Below, in pieces: positions 1 to 5,916 of a DNA stretch of 7,070 nt; within the stretch, counting starts at the first letter, position 1; every line of letters starts with the position of its first letter. The notes under the pieces are model-generated. The model was given only the letters and a program-made list of their open reading frames with translations. It was not told where the DNA came from and ran no database searches. The stretch comes from Chloroflexota bacterium (GTDB taxonomy: Bacteria > Chloroflexota > Dehalococcoidia > DSTF01 > RBG-16-68-14): positions 1 to 7,070 of the forward strand of contig JADFRJ010000121.1 of assembly GCA_022561355.1 (NCBI GenBank), in the 5' to 3' direction. A program made the position numbers and the translations under genes.

Positions 1-217
1 TGGGTCGCGGCGCCTCGCCGAGGAGCGTGTCGAGCGACTCCCACTCGCTCGCGAGTTGCGCCTCTTCGTGCTCGAGTTCGCGGCGGACGATGCGGATCAC
101 GTTGGCGGCCACGCGGCCGTGGAATCGTTGTGCGCCCTCTCCCTTGGCAACGACCTCGTCGTCGAGGAAGCGCTCGACGGCGGCGAGGAGTTCGTCGTAG
201 TTCGGCCGGTCCTGCAT
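1..217 (-). CDS. DUF6285 family protein, LvaB-like (partial, 3' end outside window)
   Basis: This reading frame is open from an ATG at 217 to the left edge, giving 72 residues. It begins MQDRPNYDELLAAVERFLDD, followed by GAQRFHGRVAANVIRIVRREL. That pattern is typical of the small DUF6285 family: an N-terminal MQDRP.Y.ELL.AV..FL segment, then a RFH.RVAAN.L.IV.REL helix. The start is fixed by its overlap with the upstream kinase gene: the kinase stop TGA and this ATG share one base, so translation is probably coupled. Family knowledge: DUF6285 genes usually sit beside an APH-type phosphotransferase, and I believe the small partner LvaB of the Pseudomonas putida 4-hydroxyacyl-CoA kinase LvaA belongs here, which I could not check. 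A role as kinase partner is therefore inferred. Its own catalytic activity is unknown, and the C-terminus cannot be seen. Confidence 0.8.
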   Translation of the reverse strand, partial: MQDRPNYDELLAAVERFLDDEVVAKGEGAQRFHGRVAANVIRIVRRELEHEEAQLASEWESLDTLLGEAPRP

Positions 218-1239
218 CAGCTCTCAGCCTCCATGAGGTTCAGTAGTTCCCACTCTGTCTCAGCGATACGGCGGCCGATGCTGGCGAGTTCGACGCTGGG
301 GCTGTGGCCGTCGATATAGGTCTTCGCCTGGATGATGCAGCTAACGCCCCAGCGCAGGTTGCCGAACGCCTCCCAGAATCGGATCGCGGCGGCATCGACC
401 GTCGCGCCGCCGGCCGCTTGGTAGGCGGCGTAGAAGTCGTCGCGCTGCCCGAGGCCACCGATGGGTTGGTCGTCATTGCCGAAGCGCCAGGAGCGCACGC
501 AGAGCCAGCCGATGTCTTCCATCGGGTCGCCGATGTGGGCAAGCTCCCAGTCGAGAATGGCGCGCGCGCCTTCGGGACCGCACATGATGTTACCCATGCG
601 ATAGTCGCCGTGGACGAGCACGCGGGCGTCCGAGCCGGGTGCCTGCTGTCGCAGCCAGCGGAAGGCGAGCTCGAAGACGGGGTGGGGGTCTGGCGTGGCG
701 GCGCGAAACACTTGCTCGTAACGCTCGATCTCATGCTCCGCGGGCGACTGGCCTTCCGCTGGGGCGGGCAGGACATCGAGGCCGTGCAGCTCGATCGGCA
801 CGGAGTGGATCTTGGCGAGGATCTCGCCGAGCTGGCGCGGCAGGGCGTCGCGGGCTTCCGCGTACTCATCGTCGCGGAGCAGCCGGCGCGGGATCGTCTC
901 GCCTTCGACGCGCTCCATGAGAAAGAAGGGCATGTCTAAGGAGCCGTCGCCGCGGGCGTAGACCGTGGGCACGGGCACGCCTGTCGCGCCGGCGGCCTTC
1001 AGCAGCAGGTACTCGAGGTCGTCGTTTTGCGGCTGGAGGCGGCGGGGGTCCGCGCGCATCACGAGTGCTATTTCGCGCTGCCCGTCGGCGTCGTCGATCT
1101 GGGCGTCGAAGGCCCAGGTCTGTTTGGAGGCGCCGCCGGTGAGGCGGCGGAGGTTGGAGATCTGGACGGAGCGGGCGTCGTGCCTCCGCGTGAGGAAGGC
1201 TTCCAGCTTCTTGCTGAGTTCGTCCGATGTCAGGGGCAT
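217..1239 (-). CDS. APH-family phosphotransferase, LvaA/ACAD10-11 kinase-like
   Basis: This 340-residue protein has an aminoglycoside/choline-kinase fold. A glycine-rich ATP loop, LTGGASKQTW, lies at about residues 33-42. The hinge FFLMERVEGE is near 105-114, and the catalytic loop HGDYRMGN is at 210-217, with D212 as the expected base and N217 as a metal ligand. The Mg-binding DWE is at 230-232, followed by HIGDPMEDIGWL. These features fit the acyl-CoA-associated 'phosphotransferase family' better than true antibiotic kinases. The family includes LvaA, which phosphorylates 4-hydroxyacyl-CoA, and the N-terminal kinase domain of ACAD10/ACAD11. Phosphorylation of a hydroxyacyl-CoA is inferred, and the substrate is not shown. 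The gene overlaps the downstream DUF6285 gene by one base. An in-frame stop at 1255-1257 leaves ATG 1239 as the only possible ATG start in this frame. No Shine-Dalgarno sequence is visible before it. Confidence 0.9.
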   Translation of the reverse strand: MPLTSDELSKKLEAFLTRRHDARSVQISNLRRLTGGASKQTWAFDAQIDDADGQREIALVMRADPRRLQPQNDDLEYLLLKAAGATGVPVPTVYARGDGSLDMPFFLMERVEGETIPRRLLRDDEYAEARDALPRQLGEILAKIHSVPIELHGLDVLPAPAEGQSPAEHEIERYEQVFRAATPDPHPVFELAFRWLRQQAPGSDARVLVHGDYRMGNIMCGPEGARAILDWELAHIGDPMEDIGWLCVRSWRFGNDDQPIGGLGQRDDFYAAYQAAGGATVDAAAIRFWEAFGNLRWGVSCIIQAKTYIDGHSPSVELASIGRRIAETEWELLNLMEAES

Positions 1240-1289
1240 GAGTTCATCGCCGGTTCATGTGCCGCCTTGACGGCTTCGCTCAACGTCAT
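1230..1289 (-). other. Possible 19-codon leader ORF overlapping the kinase start
   Basis: A short frame reads MTLSEAVKAAHEPAMNSCP and stops at 1230-1232. It overlaps the first ten bases of the kinase gene in another frame. The kinase ATG has no clear ribosome binding site, so coupling from this leader would be one way to start it. The leader also lacks an obvious Shine-Dalgarno sequence (AGAAA precedes its ATG), so this may be chance. Confidence 0.2.
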
Positions 1290-1302
1290 TTTCTGATGGG
1301 CT

Positions 1303-1413
1303 AGATTCCTCGCTTCGCTCGGAATGACAGGAGCTTCGCTCGGCATGACAGGAGCTTCGCTCGGCATGACAGAAGCTTCACTCGGCATGACAGAAGATCC
1401 CTACAGAATGACG
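1303..1413. repeat. 21-bp tandem repeat array in the spacer between two minus-strand genes
   Basis: The core ATGACA recurs at 1324, 1345, 1366 and 1387, with a degenerate ATGACG at 1408, so the period is exactly 21 bases. The central units read GAGCTTCGCTCGGCATGACA. The first unit is different: GATTCCTCGCTTCGCTCGGAATGACA has ATTCC (1305-1309) and GGAAT (1321-1325) as inverted arms around a CTTCG centre, so it can form an imperfect hairpin. The last unit, with GATCCCTACAGAATGACG, is again divergent. I recall similar elements dispersed between genes in several bacterial phyla, including Chloroflexota. The array fills about half of the 207-base gap between the DUF7064-like gene and the kinase gene. 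No function can be read from it. Confidence 0.85.
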
Positions 1414-1446
1414 AACGACTCGCTGAGATCGACGATGGACCGCGCG

Positions 1447-2421
1447 CTATTCGACTTGGTCCAGATACTCGGAGATGCCGTAGGCGGTGCGGCCTTCGCA
1501 GGGGTACTCGGTCATGCCCTCGCCGATGTGGGTGACCATGCCGGCGCGGCGGTTGCGCAGCGGAATGAAGCCCTTCACGGTGCCTTCGAGAACGAGCGTG
1601 TCGCCACCCTCAAGTCTGAGATCGGCCTTCATGCTCTTGTGGAACAGCGTGTCAGGGACGTACTCGGATTCGATGTCGAAGCTGACGATACGCTCGAACT
1701 TGTCGCCGTCGCGGACGACGCAGCCGTTCTGGCGGCGCACGCCTTTTTCCGCCGAGACCTCGGAGACCATCAGGCCGAAGTCGGGTCCGAACGTGCAGGT
1801 GAGCCAGCGATAGGAGTGCAGCGCTTGCCAGTAGCGCGGGCCCCAAGAGTGGTCGCGGAGGCCGGTGCCATTGATCTGGATGGTCTCGCCGTCGATCGTC
1901 AGCGTGCCAGTGGCCTTCATGTGCTGCTCGTAGTGGGCCTTGGCGAACTGCTGCTCCGGCGATTCGTTCGCTTGCTCGCGGGCCGCGAAGCCGTAGACGG
2001 GGCCGACGGCCTCTTGGATCAGGTCGAGTTCGATCTTCTTGTGCGGGTTCTCGCGAAAGGCGGTACCGGGGTCGGCCATCTGCTCGGGTTTCGTGAGGAA
2101 GACGGCGTCGCCCTTGTACGTGGTGTGGTGCTTCTCCAGGGGCTCGATCACCTCGAAGCGCATGCCGCCGGCGTCCATCGCGTCGTTGTTGTCGATGTGG
2201 GGCTTGGCGTAGTTGAAGAGCACTTCTCCAGTCGGCAGAAACAGGCAGAGTGTTACTTCGGCGTTCCCTTCATTAGCGCGATTGCCACAGCGCATGAAGC
2301 CGCCGTAGCCGTTCGACTGGTCGAAGAAGTTGAAGTACATGCTCTCGTTGAAGTTCTCTTCGGGGCCCAACTCGTGGGTGTAGTCATCCTGCGGTTCAAT
2401 GTTGCCGAAGACTTTGGCCAT
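1447..2421 (-). CDS. DUF7064-like (CrtC/AttH lipocalin-type) protein
   Basis: This 324-residue soluble protein has no signal peptide or membrane segment. Its clearest mark is GTGLRDHSWGPRYW at about residues 185-198, set in a beta-rich sequence. An N-terminal beta-rich half (about 25-135, with NESMYFNFFD and GGFMRCGNRANEG) and a C-terminal half (about 165-320) suggest a two-domain lipocalin-like protein. RDHSWGPR is the hallmark of the DUF7064/7065 group. It resembles the DHNWG motif of CrtC carotenoid hydratases and AttH-like proteins, which suggests a hydrophobic ligand, but this is inference. The start is well supported: AGGAGG at 2429-2434 lies seven bases before ATG 2421. It is the first gene of a minus-strand set with the acyl-CoA-type kinase pair, suggesting a shared role in lipid or hydroxy-acid metabolism. 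Enzymatic activity is not established. Confidence 0.75.
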   Translation of the reverse strand: MAKVFGNIEPQDDYTHELGPEENFNESMYFNFFDQSNGYGGFMRCGNRANEGNAEVTLCLFLPTGEVLFNYAKPHIDNNDAMDAGGMRFEVIEPLEKHHTTYKGDAVFLTKPEQMADPGTAFRENPHKKIELDLIQEAVGPVYGFAAREQANESPEQQFAKAHYEQHMKATGTLTIDGETIQINGTGLRDHSWGPRYWQALHSYRWLTCTFGPDFGLMVSEVSAEKGVRRQNGCVVRDGDKFERIVSFDIESEYVPDTLFHKSMKADLRLEGGDTLVLEGTVKGFIPLRNRRAGMVTHIGEGMTEYPCEGRTAYGISEYLDQVE

Positions 2422-2428
2422 GAAGGTG

Positions 2429-2434
2429 CCTCCT
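2429..2434 (-). promoter_or_regulatory. Strong Shine-Dalgarno (AGGAGG) for the DUF7064-like gene
   Basis: On the minus strand AGGAGG is followed by CACCTTC and then ATG at 2421, a seven-base spacing. It is one of the two strongest ribosome binding sites in the window and fixes the start of this gene. Confidence 0.85.
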
Positions 2435-2469
2435 AAGCGCGGCTAGCGAGCGCATCTGACGTGCGCCAG

Positions 2470-2475
2470 AGTATA
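2470..2475 (-). promoter_or_regulatory. Candidate -10 box (TATACT) for the minus-strand gene set
   Basis: TATACT matches the sigma-70 -10 consensus at five of six bases and would give a leader of about 40 bases before ATG 2421. The best -35 match, ATGAGC at 2492-2497 with a 16-base spacer, is weak. A small inverted repeat, GCGCA-7-TGCGC (2450-2466), lies over the expected transcription start and could be an operator. The rest of the 125-base divergent gap must also hold the promoter of the plus-strand glycosylase gene, which I could not locate with confidence. Confidence 0.4.
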
Positions 2476-2546
2476 GCATGCAGACCGGTGCGCTCATGGG
2501 GTGGGACCAGGCCTACGGGAAGTAGGGCTGCTAGGATGTTCCCACG

Positions 2547-3749
2547 ATGGCAAGCATGAAGCCTGAGCTGTCGAATGAAGAAGCGCGGCGCATCGCGTTG
2601 GCGGCGCAGGGGTTTGCGGACGCCCGTCCCACGGGACGGGTTGACATCCGGGCGCTGCGGCGCGTGATCGGCCGTGTGGGCCTGCTGCAGATCGACTCGG
2701 TGAACGTCCTGGTGCGGGCGCACTACATGCCGCTGTACTCGCGCCTCGGGCCGTATCCGCGAGACCTGCTCGACGACGCTGTTTATAAACGCCATGAGCT
2801 GTTCGAAGCATGGGCCCACGTGGCGTCGCTTGTGCCCCTCGACTGCTATCCGCTGCTGAGGCACCAGATGCACTCCAACGTGCCCCAGTGGCGCCACTTT
2901 CGCCACTGGGCGGAGGCTAACAAAGAATACGTGGATGCGGTGCTGGAGGAGGTGAGGGAGCGCGGCCCGCTCTCGGCGAAAGAGCTGGAGGACCCCGGCT
3001 GGCGCCGCGGGAGCTGGTGGATGCGATCGAAAGGAAAGCAGGCTCTGGAGTGGCACTTCCGCTGCGGGAACTTGATGGCGTCGGACCGGCCCAACTTCGA
3101 GCGCGTCTATGATGTGACCGAACGCGTCCTGCCGGCGGACGTCTTGGAGCAAGAGCCGGTGCCGGAACGGGCGGCGCAGCGCGAGTTCCTGATGCGTGCC
3201 GCGCGTTCGCACGGCGTTGGCACCGCGAAGGACCTAGCGGACTACTATCGGTTGCCGATCCTGCGCAGCCGCGAGCTGCTGAAGGAACTCGTAGCAGAGG
3301 GCGCGCTACGTGAGGTCTCGGTCGAGGGCTGGAAGGAGCCGGCGTATCTGCACCCGGAGGCAACGGCGCCCCGCTCGATCAAGGCGCGGGCGCTGCTGAC
3401 GCCGTTCGACCCAGTCGTCTGGGAGCGCAGCCGCGCTGAGCGGCTGTTCAACTTCACGTATCAGATCGAAATCTACGTGCCGGAGAAGAAGCGCCAGTAC
3501 GGCTACTACGTGCTGCCCTTCTTGCTGGACGGCGAACTGGTGGGCCGCGTCGACCTGAAGGCAGACCGCACGGCAGGCAAGTTGCACGCGAAAGGCGTGT
3601 TCATCGAAGAAGGACAGGACGAACGACGCGTGGCCGGGGAGCTGGCCGAGGAGTTGCGCGTGATGGCGGACTGGCTGGAGCTGGACGGCGTGCGGGCAGG
3701 GCGTCGAGGGAACCTCTCGGGAGCGCTGCGGGCGGCGCTGGCGCGCTAG
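2547..3749 (+). CDS. ycaQ: YcaQ-like winged-helix DNA glycosylase (HTH_42 family)
   Basis: This 400-residue protein has the usual length for the YcaQ/AlkZ family. The N-terminal helix-turn-helix part contains LLQIDSVNVLVRAHYMPLYSR at about 46-66. It carries the family's catalytic Q-x-D motif as Q48-I-D50, which places it with the YcaQ-like branch and not the Q-x-Q branch of antibiotic self-resistance enzymes such as AlkZ. The C-terminal segment LLTPFDPVVWERSRAERLF (283-301), followed by YQIEIYVPEKKRQYGYYVLP, is also characteristic. Family knowledge: E. coli YcaQ unhooks DNA interstrand crosslinks such as those made by nitrogen mustards, leaving abasic sites. The ATG at 2547 has a modest TAGGA ten bases upstream. 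An in-frame ATG at 2556 is possible but has no better ribosome site. No toxin or antibiotic cluster is nearby, so a general repair role is likely. Confidence 0.92.
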   Translation: MASMKPELSNEEARRIALAAQGFADARPTGRVDIRALRRVIGRVGLLQIDSVNVLVRAHYMPLYSRLGPYPRDLLDDAVYKRHELFEAWAHVASLVPLDCYPLLRHQMHSNVPQWRHFRHWAEANKEYVDAVLEEVRERGPLSAKELEDPGWRRGSWWMRSKGKQALEWHFRCGNLMASDRPNFERVYDVTERVLPADVLEQEPVPERAAQREFLMRAARSHGVGTAKDLADYYRLPILRSRELLKELVAEGALREVSVEGWKEPAYLHPEATAPRSIKARALLTPFDPVVWERSRAERLFNFTYQIEIYVPEKKRQYGYYVLPFLLDGELVGRVDLKADRTAGKLHAKGVFIEEGQDERRVAGELAEELRVMADWLELDGVRAGRRGNLSGALRAALAR

Positions 3750-3762
3750 CTTAGGCTCGCGC
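3741..3762. terminator. Possible bidirectional hairpin between convergent genes
   Basis: GCGCG, a two-base bulge, AGC, loop TTAG, GCT and CGCGC form an eight-pair bulged hairpin. It spans the end of the glycosylase gene and most of the 19-base gap to the end of the convergent acyltransferase gene. There is no T-tract on either side, so it is at best a weak terminator candidate. Confidence 0.3.
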
Positions 3763-3768
3763 GGGCCG

Positions 3769-5046
3769 TTAGTACGCGGCCGCGGACTCCGCGTCCGGGC
3801 TGCTGAGTTCGCGCATCGCGGCCTCAAGCTTGGCGGTGCCTTCCGGAACCGATTCGATGCCCTCCAACGAGATCGGGGCGCCGAGCCGGACATGGACGGG
3901 GCCAGGTCTGGGTGTGGTGGTGCCGCGCGGCATGATCGCTTCCAGCCCCTCTAGGAAGACTGGGATAACGGGCACCTTGCCCTGCATGGCCATAATCGTA
4001 CAGCCGTGGTGGAAGCGCTTGATGCGTCCGGTCTTGGCCCGGCCACCCTCCGGGTAGATCAAGATCGACCAGCCCTTTTCGAGTAGCTCCATCGGATAGT
4101 CGAGCGCTTTCTTGCCGCCTCCTCTGGCTATCGGGAAGGTGTTCCAAAACAGCGACCACCACCAGGTGCGCTTCTTGCTCGTGCGATAGAAGCGATCGGC
4201 GGCGGCGGCTACGGCGGTGCGATCGCGGAGCTGTGCGGGCAGCGCTGTCAGTACGACTGGCGTATCGAAGTGGGAGGTGTGGTTGGCGATGATCAGCGCC
4301 GGCCCACGCACACCTTCGAGGGCACCCGCGCCCGTGGTAATAAATGGCTTGGCGATCTCATGCACGTGGCGGGTCATCACCCAATGACGGCCGACCTTGC
4401 GAGCCGCACGCGCCCAGAGTTGTGTCTGCCAGGCGTGTGGCTCCGTGCGATACGACTTGATCCGCAGCAGAGCGCTGAAGCGATCGAGCGGGATGGCGGG
4501 ATGCACTTCGAGCCGGACGGTGCCGAGGCTGCTGATCTCGGTCGAGATGCGGGCGGCCGTCTCGTTATCGGGCGCTTCCGCGAACGTGATGAAATCGTGA
4601 TCGTCGCCGAGGACGCGGTAGTGCTGAACCACGCGGGCGCCCAGCTTGCCGATCCCGGCATCGACCTCTGATAGGCGGCCGGGATCGGAGTGGAGCGACT
4701 TACGGCCTGCGCCGGTCATCTTCGTGAACACGACGAACGTGCTGAGGTGGCGGACGGCGTCTACGAGATGGCGTTGCGATGTCGTATCGGCGGGAATGGC
4801 GGCGAGCGTCTTGAGTTGCACCGTGCCGCGCGAACTGAGGTCGACGGAGATGTTGGTGATGGTCTGGTTGTCGGGCGCCTCGATGACGCTGATGAAGTCG
4901 TACTCACCAAGGAGGGCGAACTGGCGGGTGACGCGTGCGCCCATCTGCTCGATCTCACCGTTGACCTCCTGCAGGCGCTCGGGCCGCTCTTTGAGCGTCC
5001 TGCGGCCCTCGTCGGTCAACCGGCTGAGCATGATGTAGGTACCCAT
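3769..5046 (-). CDS. GYD-GYD-PlsC fusion: tandem GYD domains joined to a 1-acylglycerol-3-phosphate acyltransferase
   Basis: One uninterrupted 425-residue frame. Residues 1-88 are a GYD domain (YIMLSRLTDEGR, PERLQEV, LLGEYDFISVIEAPDN). Residues 103-186 are a second GYD domain (VVFTKMTGAGRKSL, PGRLSEV, VLGDDHDFITFAEAPDN). Residues 205-425 are a PlsC-type acyltransferase with NHTSHFD at 255-261 (catalytic H256, D261), FPIAR at 304-308, YPEGGR at 331-336 and VPVIPV at 358-363. PlsC enzymes acylate lysophosphatidic acid to phosphatidic acid at the membrane. The acyl acceptor of this member could differ. GYD domains are small, dimer-type ferredoxin-like folds of unknown role and are usually stand-alone proteins. 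The start at 5046 has AAGG seven bases upstream, and an upstream ATG at 5069 is closed by a stop two codons later. The gene appears to be single, convergent with the glycosylase and divergent from the TlpA gene. Confidence 0.9.
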   Translation of the reverse strand: MGTYIMLSRLTDEGRRTLKERPERLQEVNGEIEQMGARVTRQFALLGEYDFISVIEAPDNQTITNISVDLSSRGTVQLKTLAAIPADTTSQRHLVDAVRHLSTFVVFTKMTGAGRKSLHSDPGRLSEVDAGIGKLGARVVQHYRVLGDDHDFITFAEAPDNETAARISTEISSLGTVRLEVHPAIPLDRFSALLRIKSYRTEPHAWQTQLWARAARKVGRHWVMTRHVHEIAKPFITTGAGALEGVRGPALIIANHTSHFDTPVVLTALPAQLRDRTAVAAAADRFYRTSKKRTWWWSLFWNTFPIARGGGKKALDYPMELLEKGWSILIYPEGGRAKTGRIKRFHHGCTIMAMQGKVPVIPVFLEGLEAIMPRGTTTPRPGPVHVRLGAPISLEGIESVPEGTAKLEAAMRELSSPDAESAAAY

Positions 5047-5074
5047 AGCTGGGCCTTATCTTAGATCATGCCGC

Positions 5075-5084
5075 GCAACGTTGC
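5075..5084. promoter_or_regulatory. Perfect 10-bp palindrome upstream of the GYD-PlsC gene
   Basis: GCAACGTTGC is a perfect palindrome about 28 bases upstream of the GYD-PlsC start, within the 216-base divergent gap. It is where an operator for that gene would be expected, but one short palindrome in GC-rich DNA may be chance. Confidence 0.25.
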
Positions 5085-5143
5085 ACGCTGGGGATCGCAG
5101 CAGTCGTAACAATTCGGTAATGAACCTGGTGTTCGTGCGCCCG

Positions 5144-5157
5144 TATACTGCTAGCAG
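5144..5157 (+). promoter_or_regulatory. Candidate -10 box (TATACT) with overlapping palindrome, upstream of the TlpA gene
   Basis: TATACT at 5144-5149 matches the sigma-70 -10 box at five of six positions. A weak -35 (ATGAAC, 5120-5125) lies 18 bases upstream. The last two bases of the -10 are also the first two of a perfect palindrome, CTGCTAGCAG (5148-5157), which would cover the transcription start and is a reasonable operator candidate. The predicted leader is about 105 bases. Apart from these sites and the palindrome at 5075, I see nothing defined in the 216-base gap. Confidence 0.4.
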
Positions 5158-5252
5158 CAGGTGCGACGACCAGCAGGGCGGACATGATCCAGATCACAGT
5201 AGCCCGCGCTGGACCGAGCGAACAATACGTCGTGCATCGATCATCTGAAACT

Positions 5253-5257
5253 GGAGG
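5253..5257 (+). promoter_or_regulatory. Shine-Dalgarno (GGAGG) for the TlpA-like gene
   Basis: GGAGG lies five bases before ATG 5263 and decides the start of the lipoprotein gene, which is consistent with the signal peptide beginning at that ATG. Confidence 0.8.
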
Positions 5258-5262
5258 GCAAG

Positions 5263-5916
5263 ATGAAGAGCGAGACTCCCACAAGCACGAACGCATCGAG
5301 AGTTCGAACGTGGCTTTTGGCGGCCGTCGCGCTGATGGCGTTCGCGTTGATCGCGGCGGCATGTTCGAGCGATAGCTCGGACAGTGACCCAATGCCGACG
5401 TCAGACGATGGCGCGCAGATTGAGGGTCCAACGCCCGCCGATGCTGGACCGGCGGGCGTCGAGGTCGACGGTGGAGACGAGGTCCTCTTCGTGTACTCGG
5501 GCGCTGACGTGCTGGGCGGCGAGGAGCTGACGCTGGCCGACGTCTTCAAGTTAGGCAAGCCGGTGGTCCTGAACTTCTGGGCGGGCCTCTGCCCGCCGTG
5601 CAAGCAGGAGATGCCGGACTTTCAGGAGGTGTACAACGAGCGCAAAGACGAGTTCGTATTAGTTGGGGTGGATGTTGGCCGGTTTACGCAGCTGGGCTCG
5701 CAGAGCGACGCCGAGGAGCTGCTCGACGAGCTGGGCATTACCTACCCGACGGCATACGTTGAGAGCGACACGCTTCTGCGAGAGTACAACGTCTTTGGCA
5801 TGCCGACAACGGTCTTCTTCACCGCTAACGGCGATGTGGTGAGCCAGAAGAGCGGCTTCCTGGTCGGCAACGAACTCCGCGACCGGACGCAAGACATGAT
5901 CGATGCGTCTGAGTAA
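5263..5916 (+). CDS. TlpA/ResA-like thioredoxin-fold lipoprotein
   Basis: A 217-residue extracytoplasmic thiol-disulfide protein. It has a signal peptide with basic residues R13 and R15, a hydrophobic core (about 17-33) and then C34 in IAAACSS. This is a lipobox-like site with alanine where leucine is more usual, so lipid anchoring is likely but not certain. A Ser/Asp/Pro-rich linker (35-75) leads to the thioredoxin domain, with NFWAGLCPPCKQEMPDF and the redox pair C110-P-P-C113. The cis-proline region GMPTTVFFTANGDVV has P181. Family members reduce disulfides outside the membrane, for example in apocytochrome c before heme attachment (ResA) or in other oxidised cysteines. The next gene, ccdA, overlaps it by 14 bases and is the expected electron supplier. 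Cytochrome maturation is inferred, since no heme-lyase genes are in view. Confidence 0.92.
   Translation: MKSETPTSTNASRVRTWLLAAVALMAFALIAAACSSDSSDSDPMPTSDDGAQIEGPTPADAGPAGVEVDGGDEVLFVYSGADVLGGEELTLADVFKLGKPVVLNFWAGLCPPCKQEMPDFQEVYNERKDEFVLVGVDVGRFTQLGSQSDAEELLDELGITYPTAYVESDTLLREYNVFGMPTTVFFTANGDVVSQKSGFLVGNELRDRTQDMIDASE

Noticed and set aside
304..939. 211-codon plus-strand frame opposite the kinase gene
   Set aside because: It is an antisense shadow in GC-rich DNA; the minus strand has clear kinase motifs (HGDYRMGN, DWE) over the same bases.
217..1239. Antibiotic (aminoglycoside) resistance kinase
   Set aside because: The fold is shared, but the DUF6285 partner, the DWELAHIGDPMEDIGW pattern and the neighbourhood fit the acyl-CoA-associated branch.
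1303..1413. CRISPR array
   Set aside because: The period is 21 bases with no unique spacers between repeats and no cas genes; it is a simple tandem array.
1324..2436. 370-codon plus-strand frame opposite the DUF7064-like gene, beginning with a MTGASLG heptad repeat
   Set aside because: It is a mirror frame of a well-supported minus-strand gene with a strong AGGAGG site. The N-terminal heptads come only from the 21-base tandem repeat, and the rest is Val/Ala/Leu/Gly-rich without a recognisable domain.
2433..3212. 259-codon minus-strand frame opposite the YcaQ-like gene
   Set aside because: Arg/His/Pro-rich composition typical of an antisense shadow; the plus strand carries a recognised full-length family.
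2547..3749. Self-resistance glycosylase of an antibiotic gene cluster (AlkZ type)
   Set aside because: The catalytic motif is Q-I-D, as in housekeeping YcaQ-like enzymes, and no biosynthetic genes are nearby.
5184..5375. 63-codon plus-strand frame (MIQITVARAGPSEQ...) starting in the tlpA leader
   Set aside because: It overlaps the tlpA start in another frame, has only a weak ribosome site (AGGGCGG) and no recognisable domain. A leader-peptide role cannot be excluded but is not supported.
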